From positions 211,667 through 275,666 of the forward strand of contig VUYV01000069.1 in assembly GCA_008711295.1 (NCBI GenBank): DNA of 64,000 bases, given 5' to 3'. Below, piece by piece: positions 52,588-64,000 of the stretch. Source of the DNA: Anarhynchus alexandrinus. Its lineage: Eukaryota; Chordata; Aves; Charadriiformes; Charadriidae. The first letter of the stretch is position 1, and each line of letters opens with the position of its first letter. The position numbers and the translations under genes were made by a program. The notes under the pieces were generated by a model that saw only the letters and a list, made by a program, of their open reading frames with translations, did no database searches and was not told where the DNA came from.

Positions 52588-52650
52588 TTGCAAAATGCGA
52601 TCTCCTTCACGGATCCGGCCATCTCTGGCAGCAATGCTGTTTGGATCAAC
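52588..52650 (-). CDS. PDZRN4: PDZRN4 internal exon, 63 bp (21 residues), middle of PDZ2
   Basis: Encodes [20 protein letters not shown] plus Q, the central part of the second PDZ domain with the diagnostic G-x-I-x-x-G-D-x-I-L motif that closes the beta-sheet before the alpha-B helix. Acceptor GTGCAG|GTT and donor CAA|GTATGT, both phase 0. At 63 bp it is very short and easily missed, but it joins perfectly to both neighbours and completes the PDZ core. Confidence 0.93.
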
Positions 52651-53861
52651 CTGCACAGGACAATATCCAGTAACTGAACATGGAAAGATTTTTACTGGAA
52701 ACAATAACAGCTGCACAATTTGAAAAAAACATATTTTTATTCTGTACAGAGGCAATCTGAAGTTTCACTTATGGTTATATGAACTCAATAGTTCTTTAAA
52801 TAACCGTATAAGCTTGTTTCAGATAAAAGCCTAGAGACAGAAAAGGTTGGGAGCATATGATTTGCAGATTAATACTTTCCGATGTCTCTGTCAGGCATTA
52901 ACCTTCAGGTGTCAGAGCACTAAGAGTTATTGACGGATTCCCTCTTCTGTGGAAGTTCACTGTGGACTGAGGTACTTCTGCAGCAGTTGATACCTCTATA
53001 CAAATGGGCCAGTCTTTGGGAAAAGAGCAGGTTTATTCTTCTTTCAGGGAAACATTTACTATTAAATGATTACCTCAGTTATCAATCTGTTATTTCCTCT
53101 GGAATTTTGCAGCTCGAGAGGTAACAGCAAAAAACCCCAAAGGATCTATATTGTATAGATCACTCACTGGTACTGTGTATCGTTTCTGGTCTGAGTCAGT
53201 TAATTTTAAGTTAGTTTAACCTAAATAGATGTTTAGGGCTCCATTAACAGTTTATCAAAGTCACTATAGCTCATCCCTGAGCAATGACCTACTGTTCATT
53301 GCAGGGCAATTCGATCTATCACCTTTCACTTGATGGTTATCTTAAATCATTTATTTTGCCTCATCATACCATAAGCTATTTTTTCAAACCAAACATCTGA
53401 GTTGAGCATTTGGTTTGCAAGTTACATCCTCTACAGCTGTTAGATATTATTTTCTTCTTGTGCATTGTCATAGAAAAAAAAAAAATTAATCTGAAGTGCT
53501 TAATCAAGTACGAAAGATGATATAATTACATTCATTTTAAAAGGTCTGAGAAATTTCTATCATGTAGGAAAACCAGCATATTTCAGATGTAATCCTGGAG
53601 TGTATTAAGAGATTCCTGCACTTTCTTTATTCCCACAAGGTCAAACAGACTTTAACAGCAGTGCTTATACGACTGGTGGAAGACTTATTCTGGGGTAGTT
53701 TTATATTAATTCCTCATTCTTGTTCCAAGGTTGTGCTTTTCAGCTTCTTTGACATTGCTGCTGGCCTGCGAATGTGCAATCTTGCCTTCATCCCCATTCA
53801 CTGATATGTAGGAGAATTCTCTGCACTGATCCTCTCTGTCCATGAACTTCACTCAGAATTC

Positions 53862-54097
53862 AGAATCATAGAATCATAGAATATCTCGAGTTGGAAGGGA
53901 CCCATAAGGATCATCAAGTCCAACTCCCAGCTCCTCACAGGACTACCTAGAATTAAATCATATGACTAAGAGTGTCATCCAGACTCTCCTTGAATTCTGT
54001 CAGGCTTGGTGCTGTGATCACTTCCCTGGGGAGCCTGTTCCAGTGACCGACCACCCTCTCAATGAAGAACCTTTTCCTAATGTCCAAATTTGGTTCA
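53862..54097 (-). mobile_element. CR1 LINE 3'-end fragment in intron
   Basis: Begins in plus orientation with the doubled 'agaatcatagaatcataga' tail, then 'ttggaagggaccc' and 'gatcatcaagtccaactccc'. On the minus strand it encodes the end of CR1 ORF2: [20 protein letters not shown] then [20 protein letters not shown]. About 236 bp, 5'-truncated. It is in the same orientation as the host gene, with no sign of exonisation. Confidence 0.92.
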
Positions 54098-54119
54098 ACA
54101 TGCCAGAAAAGCAACAAAC

Positions 54120-54476
54120 TGTTGCTTTGTTGTTCACACAGGAAAATCACCAGTGAGTTTGGACTCACCAGTGACCTTGGGTGTACAAGAGTTCTGCTTT
54201 ATCCAGAAAAACAACCCTCATTGAATGGCTGGAGACTCAAAGGGGGCTTGTGGGCCTGGAATGCTTGTGGACTGGCCCTGTGAAACACTAACACCCTGTG
54301 ATATGTGCTGGATGCCATGGTTTCCTGGTGAAGCCAATAAAAACCTGAGGGTTCATCCCATCTCAGTATCCAGTATTCTATTTTTTGTCTGGCAAAAGAA
54401 AAATTGTTAGTCTTTCCGACATATTCCTCTCCCAAGCTACTCTCTCCACCCATCTGTGGTATTTCTGTGCGTAACA
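54120..54476 (+). mobile_element. possible short solo LTR
   Basis: A TG...CA-bounded 357-bp segment with an AATAAA signal at 54336-54341 (about 60% along) and pentamers CAAAC (54115-54119) and CAACT (54477-54481) flanking it, a 4/5 match. No LTR family was recognised from memory. It lies against the truncated end of the CR1. The boundaries could be coincidental; treat as speculative. Confidence 0.25.
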
Positions 54477-54898
54477 CAACTTCAACAAAACCACAAATAA
54501 TAAATTAATGATTATCCACGATTACTGAGGCTGTGGCAGGAGGACAATGCAAGCAGAGTGAGAGGCAGGTGCTTTTCTCCTTAAAAACTCTGCTTGATTT
54601 CCATCATAAGGGCAGATTTCTTTCAAAATTCAGACCATGCTCAGACTGCTTTGTACTTCCCTAACTATGATGTTGTAGTTAAAAGCATTCACATTAAAGC
54701 AGCTCACTAGTAATAATTACACCACTTGCGCAACATAATTTAAACTGATAATCTAAATGAATTGAAAGTGACACGTGCTGGCTGATGGTTGACACTTCTG
54801 CACTCTGGTCTCAGAGCACTTGCTCTCACATTCCCTGGCACGCTCAGTACCTCCACCACAAGCATCTCCCACGCTCCTCCCCACTGCCACGTCCTTAC

Positions 54899-54997
54899 CT
54901 CGCTGACATAGATCCCCGTGTCCTCCTCATCATCGGTCCTGTAACAGACAGTCAGCCCCAGCTTCTCCTGGCTGCTCACGCGGCACAGCTCCACCTC
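54899..54997 (-). CDS. PDZRN4: PDZRN4 internal exon, 99 bp (33 residues), start of PDZ2
   Basis: First of the exons visible in this window. Encodes [20 protein letters not shown] followed by [13 protein letters not shown], the first strands and carboxylate-binding loop of the second PDZ domain; KLGLTV fills the place of the canonical GLGF loop. Acceptor TTGTAG|GAG and donor GAG|GTAAGG, phase 0 at both ends. VSE joins VDPNSIAA of the next exon. Upstream exons (RING, zinc-finger/TRAF-like region, PDZ1) were not found in 55000-64000 and must lie to the right, after a long intron. Confidence 0.93.
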
Positions 54998-57900
54998 CTA
55001 CAAGAAAACACACGGGCTCGTATGGTGGCTTTTGCCAAGGGTGGAAAAAATTGTGTAGCACAAGGGAGCACCGAGCCGCTGACATACTCATACCGTAGGA
55101 CTCTCTCACACTCATTCTGTAAGAACTACTCATACTGCCCAGTCTTGAGACACAACATTTTGTGTGCATCTTTAAGGGGGAAAATATTCTGTGAATTAAG
55201 ATGGAGATCCCAATATACTGCAGGTTCAAGCTATACAGAAACAGTTCAGTAAGACATGCCGAACTTTGAGAAATATAGCTGTGCATCGATTTTGCCGGTT
55301 TTTTGGTTTTGGATAATAGAAGCTGACTTACACTATATTACGTAGTCATTTTAGTCCCATCACACCAACTATTGATTTATAGGACTGGCTACACATTGAT
55401 CAATCCATCACACAAGTGCCGCTCCCTTCTAACAGCAATCCAAGCCATAAAGCAAAAACACAGCCTTCCATTAATAGCATAATTCATTCCCTGACCAGTT
55501 TAGTGCCACAGCTTCATTGCAGAAGCTGTTAGATAACAGAAGGATGCTTCAAGGAATCTCCTGTGGAGCTGAACAGCCGTAGCATCCTCCTCAATTGTGA
55601 GATGATGCAGAAAACATATTTTTAGTGCCAGATGTCCCAGCAGTGGCATCTCATGAAAAGTGCAAGTTTTAGGGCAGATGGCGCAGCGATAACTACTACA
55701 TACACCCATCTGAGTTAAGCATCTTTAGGGTTTCATGAGGGAATCATTCACAAAAATGCAAAGCTGCACTTGGTTTGAACACTGTGAAACAAATAATTGT
55801 AATAGAGCATGATGAATCCAGCAGTACAGAGTATTAGCCTGGTTGCATATGGGAAACTTTAGTTGATATATGTATTTAAAGGCAGTCTGCAGGTGACATT
55901 TGGAGCTTAACAGCTTCTGCTTCTCATGGCTGTGAAAAAAAAAGAATAGCGACAAACCCATACTTTAGCTCTCAGATACAGAGCTTGTTCCTCCCCATCC
56001 CCAGAGATGTCACGCAGATTAATCCATGAACAGGCACAGGGCACAGCAGTGAGGACTCACTACTGAGTCTGATGGAGTTGTGGGGACCAGGTGTCGAAAT
56101 ACCACAACTTAGAGAAAAACCTGCAGTTCGCACATATGGGTTAGCAGATGAACCCTGTGCCATTTTCATTTCAGCTGAAAATCCTTCACGAAGTGCACTG
56201 CTACGGCTCGCTCCCCTGCTCCCTCACCAATGGACACATCTACATGGGTTCAGTACCTGTATGAACCCTATAAACTTCTCCCTGGACTTTGGTCATTCAA
56301 TGTCTTAATGAAAACTAAGAAAATGTAGAAAATACCATGAAACCTGTAGTATTCTTTAGTTTTTCTTAAATATGGCAGGAGTTTTAAATAGGGTGGTAAG
56401 AAGTGGAATTAGTCACCAGTGCATATTATACATAGGGCTTGAAAGGAGAAACACAGGACCGTGTTTTATTAGGGAAGAGAATTGCAGTGACCTGATTTTG
56501 GCATTGGGAGCGAAAGTATGTGTACTGGAGGGAGGCCTATTCAAAACCCATAATAATTGATGCCTCCAGAGGGAAAGACCACTTGACTAGAACTGTAATA
56601 TTAGGGAGAAATTACAGTAACAAAACGGCTTCTATTACAGCAACAAGGTATACTTTTAAGGAATAAAGAAGCTTGCAGTCCCTTGGAGGCCTATAAGGAA
56701 GCCTAAATACACCATAAAGGACTGAGACTGGGACCTTTAAATCAAGGCAAATGAGGAGCTGTGCACCAGCTGAAATCCATTGACTTTCATTGTCCTGCCA
56801 GCACAACCTCCCGTCTCCCCGCGCTGAGGCTGGACAGGGGCCCCAAGGACTGCTCTGAACATAATTTCTTTGGTTGGGAATGACCTTGAAGTTCTTGTGG
56901 ATGATTTGTCTCAAAATGTTTGTTACAACAAAGCTGTACGAATGTTTCAGGCTGCAAACAAACGGAATCCTTCCAGTGTGTGCCGTCTCATTGAGCAGAA
57001 TAATTTAACCATTTAGGGCATGAAAAGAGCAGACAAAAATGAAGATGGTCCCACAGGCTCCATCCTGGGAGTCCAAGAAGGTTGCTAAAGCCATCTCTGG
57101 GAACCAGCTGGTGACAAATATCCACTGACTGCGAAGCACCAGCCCTGGCTGCGCACAGTGCTTGAGTTGCCACAGCTTTCGTTTCTCCGCCCCATAACAG
57201 AGCTTAGAGCTGAGATCTGTACTTGGTACTCTTGGGACTACCTCTTTCCTGAATGACCGCACGGGGCATAGTCTGATGACTGTGCAGTCTGATGACTGTG
57301 CATGGCTGTGGCCACTTAGAAGCTGTACATACCTACAACTGAGATACTGGTACTTAGTGTTAAAGGCCCAATAAACATTTCATGTTTTTCAGTCTAAACT
57401 CAAGCACACACTCAAGTAATATCTCATTCAGTAAGAGGCAGAAGTTGGATGACGTCTCTTGCTTTGCATGGAAGTCATTCCAGATAACTGCCTTTTTCCC
57501 ACTGCACATCTGCACTATTAACCTCACGACATCTTTTTTACAGCAAACACGATACATCCTGGTCACATGCAAACAAATCAGGGTTGACAAAACATCTTTG
57601 GAAAACTTAAAAACACTTTGCATAAAATATTAAATCATGTCTCAAGGAAAAAACCCAGAAGTCCAATATTTAGCTGTATATAACAAGCACATCTGAAACA
57701 ACTTCAGCAGAAGAGCAGCAACTGAGACACCAGAGAACGTGGACCATCATGGTCAGAAGCATTTGACATTGCGTTTTGTGACAGATGCTTTTGAGAGTTT
57801 TTTTTCCCAACTAGTCTTTAACAGAAGAAACAGTAAGTTTGGCAGCAGTAATGAATTTGTAAGGATGTAATTTCCTTCCCTGAAATCCCTTTAGATACAT

Positions 57901-60900
57901 GCAAACACACACGCACATATAGCTGCTTTCTCTTTGGGTTTTGTGTGTGTGCACATAGGGACTGAACTGACAGTCTTAAAAATTCAGCATTTTAAAAATC
58001 TGTGAGAAACAATATTTGGGGATTCATGAAGTGTGCTGACAGACAGATGGTGGAAGGAGAGGGACTGAGGAGAGAGCTCGGGAGATGACAGCCTCCCCCT
58101 CTTTTGGGCACTCTGGGGGCAGCCGCCTCTCAACACGAAGAGTATTCTGCTGCCAAGTGACAGAAATCAATGCCAAATTGCTAAATCTTTGACTTGCTGC
58201 TTCTTTTCTCTGTGTGGGCAGAACAATAATTCAGTGCATTGCCACAGTGAAGACAATACTTCAAACTGTTTTGCCATAAATTATTTGGTTAAAAGATAGA
58301 CATGGAAATTATAATAAGGATTATCCTGTCTTGAAAGACTGGGATGCGAATTTCCAAGGTAGCTCATTTCTTCAGACACAGAAAAGACAGCGAAGAGGTG
58401 GAGGTCATGCTCTTGAAGGACTGAAAACTGTTTGTATTGGTCATCCTCTAAAGTGATGAACTAGTGGCTGTAGCCTCTGGCTCCCAGTTAAAGGCCATCA
58501 TTTGCTTCTGTGATGGAAAACCAGTTTACAGGCTGTCAGCCTCAGGAGACATAAGACCAAACAAGGAGCTGTCACCAATTTGGGGAGGAAAGGCCAGGTT
58601 AATACTGTCATTTCTCTCAAGTGGTAGAGAAGTAGATTATAAATATCATCAACTGGGCTGTTGGCCTTCTAGAATTGCTGAAAAGAGGTTAAGGGCTGTT
58701 AAAGGAGACCTTGTAAAAGTTTACATCAGTTTGCAGTTTTAGTGGGTCTTCCTACTGAAAGCCAGGTTACAAAGAATAAAGCCGATGGTCTGTTGGAAAA
58801 CAGACCAGGAACCCTTCAGTGTCCATCCTTAAACAGTCTTTTGTGGGCAAAACCAGCTCTGAACTCTTCACATTTTCCCTCCACACACCGGAAAACAGAT
58901 TACAGTCTAAGAGAGAAGTTGGTAAAGTTTCTTCTTGCTGCACCCAGGTGATGTTGACAAGAGTTATTCATCTGATGACCCTGCGCTGGAATAACTGCAC
59001 ACATAGAAAGCTTACTCTGCCCCATTTTTCTTTGCTGACCACTCTGCCAGTGGTCTCTACTAAGCCATGCACACCTTTGAATCCTTTCCCCACTTTCTGT
59101 CAGCATTAGCTACTCCCTGTTCAACACTATTCAACTCATTTACACTGTGGCTGAGACCTGCTCCTGCCTCGTCACTGTCTGTGATCCTCCCTCATCTTCA
59201 TTTGGATGGTTCCAACCTGGAATACCTCTCCACAAACACAATCCTTCTGCCTTCACCTTCAACACCCTTCTCAGTTCACTCTTTCCCAAAGTGAGCCCTT
59301 ACCTGTATTCACAGACAGCAGCCTCACTCACCCTTTTCTCCCATTTCCCCCCAAACATTTCCATTCTCAGTAAGTGCCCACATCCACACAGCCCTTGCAT
59401 CACCTTCCTTTTACTCTCACCTTATAACCCATCCTGTTATTTCACCTATAGAAATCTGTAAAGAAATTACTGCCTGGTAAGCAGGAAGTCCCATCCACTG
59501 AAGCGACCGCTCCACTGTGTATGACCCATGCACGCAGCAGGGCAATACCAAAATAACCTATTATTACTGCCACTTTGTTCTCCTTCCTCTCTCTCATCAT
59601 CCGATCCTTTGTTTGTCTCGCCTTCTCACACTTCCATGTGATGAGAAGAAATTTTTGTAATGGTGAGAAGTAAGGCAAATAAGAAATTAGAGCTCAATAC
59701 AAATTAGTTGCGATGAACAGCAAGCTACCTACTTCCCCAGGTAGGAGACTCGCAAAGCCCATACAAGAAGTTCCAGTGTTTGGAGGCAACTGTGTGCTTT
59801 GAAACTCAGAATAAACTTGAGATCTGATCTGTCCCTTGCCCAGGAACTGCTGGGGAATAAGCAGTTCATGGAATCCCTGATGCTTTCTATGATAATATTA
59901 TTTTTGTTGAATTTGACTTATTATATTCACAGAATGAGCAAAGACATTGACTGAATTCTTTCCACAGAACTGTAACTCTTGGGCTGCTCTAGTGCAATGG
60001 AGGTTTAAGGAGAGAAACACTGCCCCAGCTCTAAAGGCTTTAGGATCCAGTTTGCTGGACACTACAATATCATCTTGTCTCATTCTGTGTCCATTATTCA
60101 TTTTTGTCCACGCATGGCTGCGAAATGCAGCAAGATTAGTTTACTGTATGTACTGTAGACCAGTATAACCAACAAAAGTTAATCCATTATTCAACATTAT
60201 TCTATAGCATGACAAAGGTAAACTCTACACTTGGCTACCTCACGTCCAAACATGATATCCTAGGACTGGGAGTCTCCTGAGACTACACTGACACGGAAAC
60301 TTGCCGATCGCCTTTGCAATTTATTTGTGTAGGGAAACACACTGACTCATTTCCAGAATGGAAACCTTTAATAAGTAACCTTAAGAAAAGGTTACCATCG
60401 CAAATGGCAGGGGATGAACCTATTGATAGAAGCAACTGGTTGCAAGATCAAGAAATGCACATTTTCTGAATAATCACTGGGTGCATTTTGGATTACTGGG
60501 CATGTGTTTGAGATTCTTCCCTGGATGATGCTCTATACTGAGGAAGGCAAATTTCCCTACTTTCTCAAATTCATCATAACTTTGAAAAAAATTAGTAAGA
60601 TCTTGCCTCATAAGACATTTTTTTAGCAGGTTTCCAGAAGTTTTCTGCCTTTAAGTCCCTGTTCCCTGTTCAATTGTAACTGCTTTGGTGCAGTCACCTC
60701 ATGAAACTTTTTGTGACTTGTTTTCCTTATCTATAAGCAGAAAACAATGCAAACACCACCAGAGTAGGAGGACATAAAAGAATAAATGATTACAGAGGGT
60801 TTGAAAGGCACTGTAGAAATATTATAAATACTCCTCTACATTCTTCCAATATTCCCCGTCTGCCTTTATAGCAATTGTTGCACACCACTAAAAGGACCAA

Positions 60901-61740
60901 GAGAGACCATCAAAATCATAATAGCTATTGAGTTCCCTTCACCTGTACAGTATATCAGAGTAATGGGTCCCATGAACTCTGGTAACACCATTAGAAGGGA
61001 CAGCATGGAATCAAAGCACAACAGTATTTTTCCTAAATGGACCATGTGTGATCATTTCAGTTAACATTTAAGTCCTTATTACAATGAGAAAATCATCTCA
61101 CTGTTGAGCCATAGTCAAACACCAAATTAATTTTAATTAGTGTTACTGTCCAGTATAACAGAACCTGTGATTCATAGTTCAGGGTTTGTATTTTTGTGAC
61201 ATGGTAAGACAGAGGATCCTAAGCACGTTATTTTTATGATATAGTAAACTATTTCATTTCTTAGCATTAAATACCATCTACCTTGTTCCATTTAAGTCCA
61301 TTATCTTTAGAGGAAAAGAATGTCAGCTTTTCATGCTGCTTATATATCAGTATAATCCAGCCCGTAAAACCAAAACACTGTGCTTTCTTCCCTCTCCCCT
61401 TTGAACAACACTCCTGAATGGGGGAAAAAAAAAAGACAGAAAGAAGAAGGGAAGTTTTGCTATTTACAAGTATGAAATTCCCAGGTTTTAAATTAGGAGC
61501 CACGTATAGGTTTTAGAAAAGGAATTCACCACGGTGTACTGGAGAGGATTCCTACTTCACCAGAAGAAAGATAAAAAGCTGACAGTCTGGGAAAGTCCTT
61601 GTGTGGTGAAACGAACAATGCAATTCAGGTGTGCTTTATCTTCATCCTAAAATGTATAAAAGAGCTGTATCTTGACTCAAGTCTCTAAGGTGTCTGACAA
61701 ATTCCATCTACAAAACCCACAGTAATACAACTTACACACA

Positions 61741-61783
61741 TCCTACCTCCCCTCCACACACACAGGCACACGCACACACAACT
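61741..61783. repeat. (CA)n-rich microsatellite
   Basis: Interrupted cacaca runs. Low complexity only. Confidence 0.7.
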
Positions 61784-63548
61784 AAACAAGTATTTAACAC
61801 TCACCCCAAGCCTGAAAACAAAATATCTACCTTAAAATGAAATGACTTTGTTAAATGCACACATATAATTTGGTGGTTTAGCCTTGACTGCACTTTCAGA
61901 AGAAATCATGGCTTATTGAATGCAATGAGTGGACCCAATATCTAATGTTCCAAGATGGAGGAGTGTAATATTTACCATAAATTTTAAGAAAAAGAGAAAA
62001 ACAACCCCCAAAATAATAAAGGGAAATAAAAAAAAAGAATAGTAACTTTTATCTCTGCTTTTCCTTTTACCTGTAGTAATAGCTGAGAAGCTGTTTTAAT
62101 ATTCATCTTGCTAATGGCATAATTGACAGAATGATTAACTGAATGAATGAAGCACAAAAGGCCAAGAACAAAGTACTTACAGAATAGCTCAATGAAGAAT
62201 TAACTGAGAAAGTACATTAAGGTCTGACTTGTTTTAATAAACTGGTTATACTGAAAAAAAACCCTCATCCATCTGATCTAATGTCACTCCTCTGAAGCAT
62301 CAAACAGAAGTGCACAGGGACTACAGGGACTACACACACCTTAAAATTAAGATTCATTCTTCAGTATTGTCCTGTGTCTGCATCTTTATGGGTGAGATCA
62401 ACCTCCAGTTTATGCGCATAGCTGCATTTTGGCTGCTTTTCACACTTTCTGTCAGGGTTACTAGAAAAAGGTTGTCCTGCAAAGTCAGATCAATTTTATC
62501 AGCTTCTTGCTTGTGGTTTCTGTAAACTGTGGAAACCAAGCAAAGCTTGCTCTCAACCTCATAATTGTGCTTAGTAGTCCCAACTCTGCAGTTCTTATCT
62601 CATCACTGGGAATGACATAAGCACCTGGATCGTTATCAGGCAGAGCTCTAAATGACCGAGCATCCTGGCAGCATCTCACTAATCACATTCCCTTTCTTGG
62701 TCTCTTCCTCCACGTGACTGGAAGGATATACGTTTTCCAGACTACCAAATCACAGGTCATTTACCTTGCTACCTTCTATAATATTTGGTCTTTGCAATGC
62801 TGCACACTCTTCATCATTGGCAAGTAATTCTGCTCATGAAATAAAAATAAGTAATACAAACAGAACTAGAGCTATCCCTTCGCTCTTCTTACAGGAACAG
62901 TTCAATCTAATGAAGTCCTAGGAGGGTAGAGAGCTAAGAGTGGAGCTCCTAAAAAGAAAAATTCATCTCAAATTCAGAAGTGACGAGAATGCTATTACAC
63001 GTTACATAAAAGCATACGTTGCAAATAAGCATGGGTGCAAAACAGAGGAAACAACAGCCTGGGTTTGCAACAAAAAAACATCATCAGCAGAATAAATGGT
63101 GTACTTTAGACTTCCTGTTCTAACACTATTTATTTCACCTCTGAATCTGTGCCATGCAGTAGGACTTGTGACTATCACGTACAAATGGTCAGAGTATGTA
63201 CAGCGGGTAAGACTACACGCTTAAAACAGATGCTTGGTGTTTCAAACAAGTATCACATTTCGCCTTGCCCAAATCATGTTTCCAACTCTCTTAGCTAGGC
63301 AGTTTTTAGCAGTTAACAATGACCAGAAGTAATTTGAGGAAACTCAGGAAAAAGTTGTGTAAATCCTAGCACCAGTAGAAATTATCACAACAACCTATTT
63401 TAGATATGACAAATTAATTTTTTCCTATGGGCTACCTCTCTCTCTTTAGATGAAGAGAGTCTGTGGTGTCTCCAATGTACATTTAACAAAGTCATTTCAT
63501 TTTAAGGTAGATATTTTGTTTTCAGGCTAGGGGTTGGTGTTAAATATT

Positions 63549-63670
63549 TGTTTAGTTGTGTGGGCGTGTGTCTGTGTGTGTGGAGGGGAGGTAGTATGTG
63601 TGCGTAAGTTTATGTATATGTGTATATAGTACATACAGTGTGTATATATCTGTGTTTAAGTGTGTGCCAG
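63549..63670. repeat. (TG)n/(TA)n interrupted microsatellite
   Basis: Series of gtgtgtct, tgtgtgtg, tatatgtg and gtgtatata blocks over about 120 bp. Confidence 0.8.
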
Positions 63671-64000
63671 GCAGCTCAGTTACACTGCAGAGAGTCTCCC
63701 CTGGCAATCACCAAACAATTCATTTAAGAGCACGATTGCAAGTCTTGAAAACACAGTGATAGGATATACACTTATAATGAGAATGCAGAAGTGTCAGATG
63801 ACCCCACAATTCACAGAACTAGATCAGTGACATTTACAACCATCTCTGGACTCTACCTTTTAATGACAATGTAGAAGACTAATTATTTATTAATAACTGC
63901 GAAAAGAGAAATGGCAAACGGAGACAAGAATTTTCAGTTTGCTAGAAAAGTTCCTCTGTCGTAAGTTAGGTCAGTCAAACATAAAACCCCTCTCTCACAT

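Larger units (their letters stand above)
52651..54898 (-). other. PDZRN4: PDZRN4 intron (2.2 kb)
   Basis: Donor GAG|GTAAGG at 54898, the strongest donor seen here; acceptor AG at 52652-52651. Contains a CR1 tail (53862-54097) and a possible short LTR (54120-54476), plus an A-run at 53474-53486. Confidence 0.85.
54998..64000 (-). other. PDZRN4: PDZRN4 upstream intron, partial
   Basis: Acceptor AG at 54999-54998; the donor is outside the window. I searched for coding sequence preceding EVELCRV and saw none. Contents are unique AT-rich sequence, a pyrimidine-rich segment at 59150-59460 and the microsatellites listed separately. No transposon was recognised. Confidence 0.7.

Noticed and set aside
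36906..54997. Paralogue PDZRN3 as identity of the gene
   Set aside because: Residues such as [22 protein letters not shown] and the [12 protein letters not shown] ending fit PDZRN4 as I know it better than PDZRN3. A database search would settle it.
54785..55252. 155-codon plus-strand open frame
   Set aside because: Antisense shadow across the PDZRN4 exon at 54997-54899 and flanking intron.
59147..59461. 104-codon Ser/Pro-rich frame in the long intron
   Set aside because: Pyrimidine-rich composition explains the open frame; no exon boundaries consistent with PDZRN4.

Overview
The window reads as vertebrate, almost certainly bird, nuclear DNA. It holds a multi-exon gene with canonical GT/AG splice sites, several CR1 LINE fragments (the dominant avian retrotransposon), two ERVL-type LTRs, and long AT-rich intergenic and intronic stretches. 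No prokaryotic, CRISPR, rRNA or tRNA features were seen.

The one gene that can be supported is on the minus strand. It is the 3' part of PDZRN4 (LNX4), a RING/PDZ-family E3 ubiquitin ligase scaffold. Five coding exons lie at 54997-54899, 52650-52588, 49022-48921, 45445-45329 and 38432-36906. They splice in one frame, all boundaries are phase 0, and together they encode 635 residues: the second PDZ domain, an acidic linker, a serine-rich and coiled-coil region, the LNX3/LNX4-specific C-terminal block, and a class I PDZ-binding tail ending TTV. The RING finger, zinc-finger region and first PDZ domain must lie beyond position 64000. A candidate 3' UTR and poly(A) signal follow at 36905-36277.

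Layout: 1-36250 is the downstream flank, with no credible gene. It contains an ERVL LTR (1188-1720), a degenerate 120-bp tandem repeat (4350-4676) capped by a CR1 3' end, a possible conserved non-coding block (10440-10960), a CR1 tail (18490-18622), a longer deleted CR1 (26265-27115), an ERVL solo LTR with a perfect 5-bp target-site duplication (28144-28790), and a purine tract directly abutting a 1.5-kb dead CR1 reverse-transcriptase copy (31007-32662). 36256-55000 is the gene end with its exons and introns; one intron holds a CR1 and a possible short LTR. 55000-64000 is the 3' part of a long upstream intron with only microsatellite-like sequence.

I found no convincing undescribed system. 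The observations most worth checking are the LTR pair, the 120-bp repeat, the run of frame-neutral exons, and several repeat-free non-coding blocks that look like candidate regulatory elements. Conservation could not be tested here.
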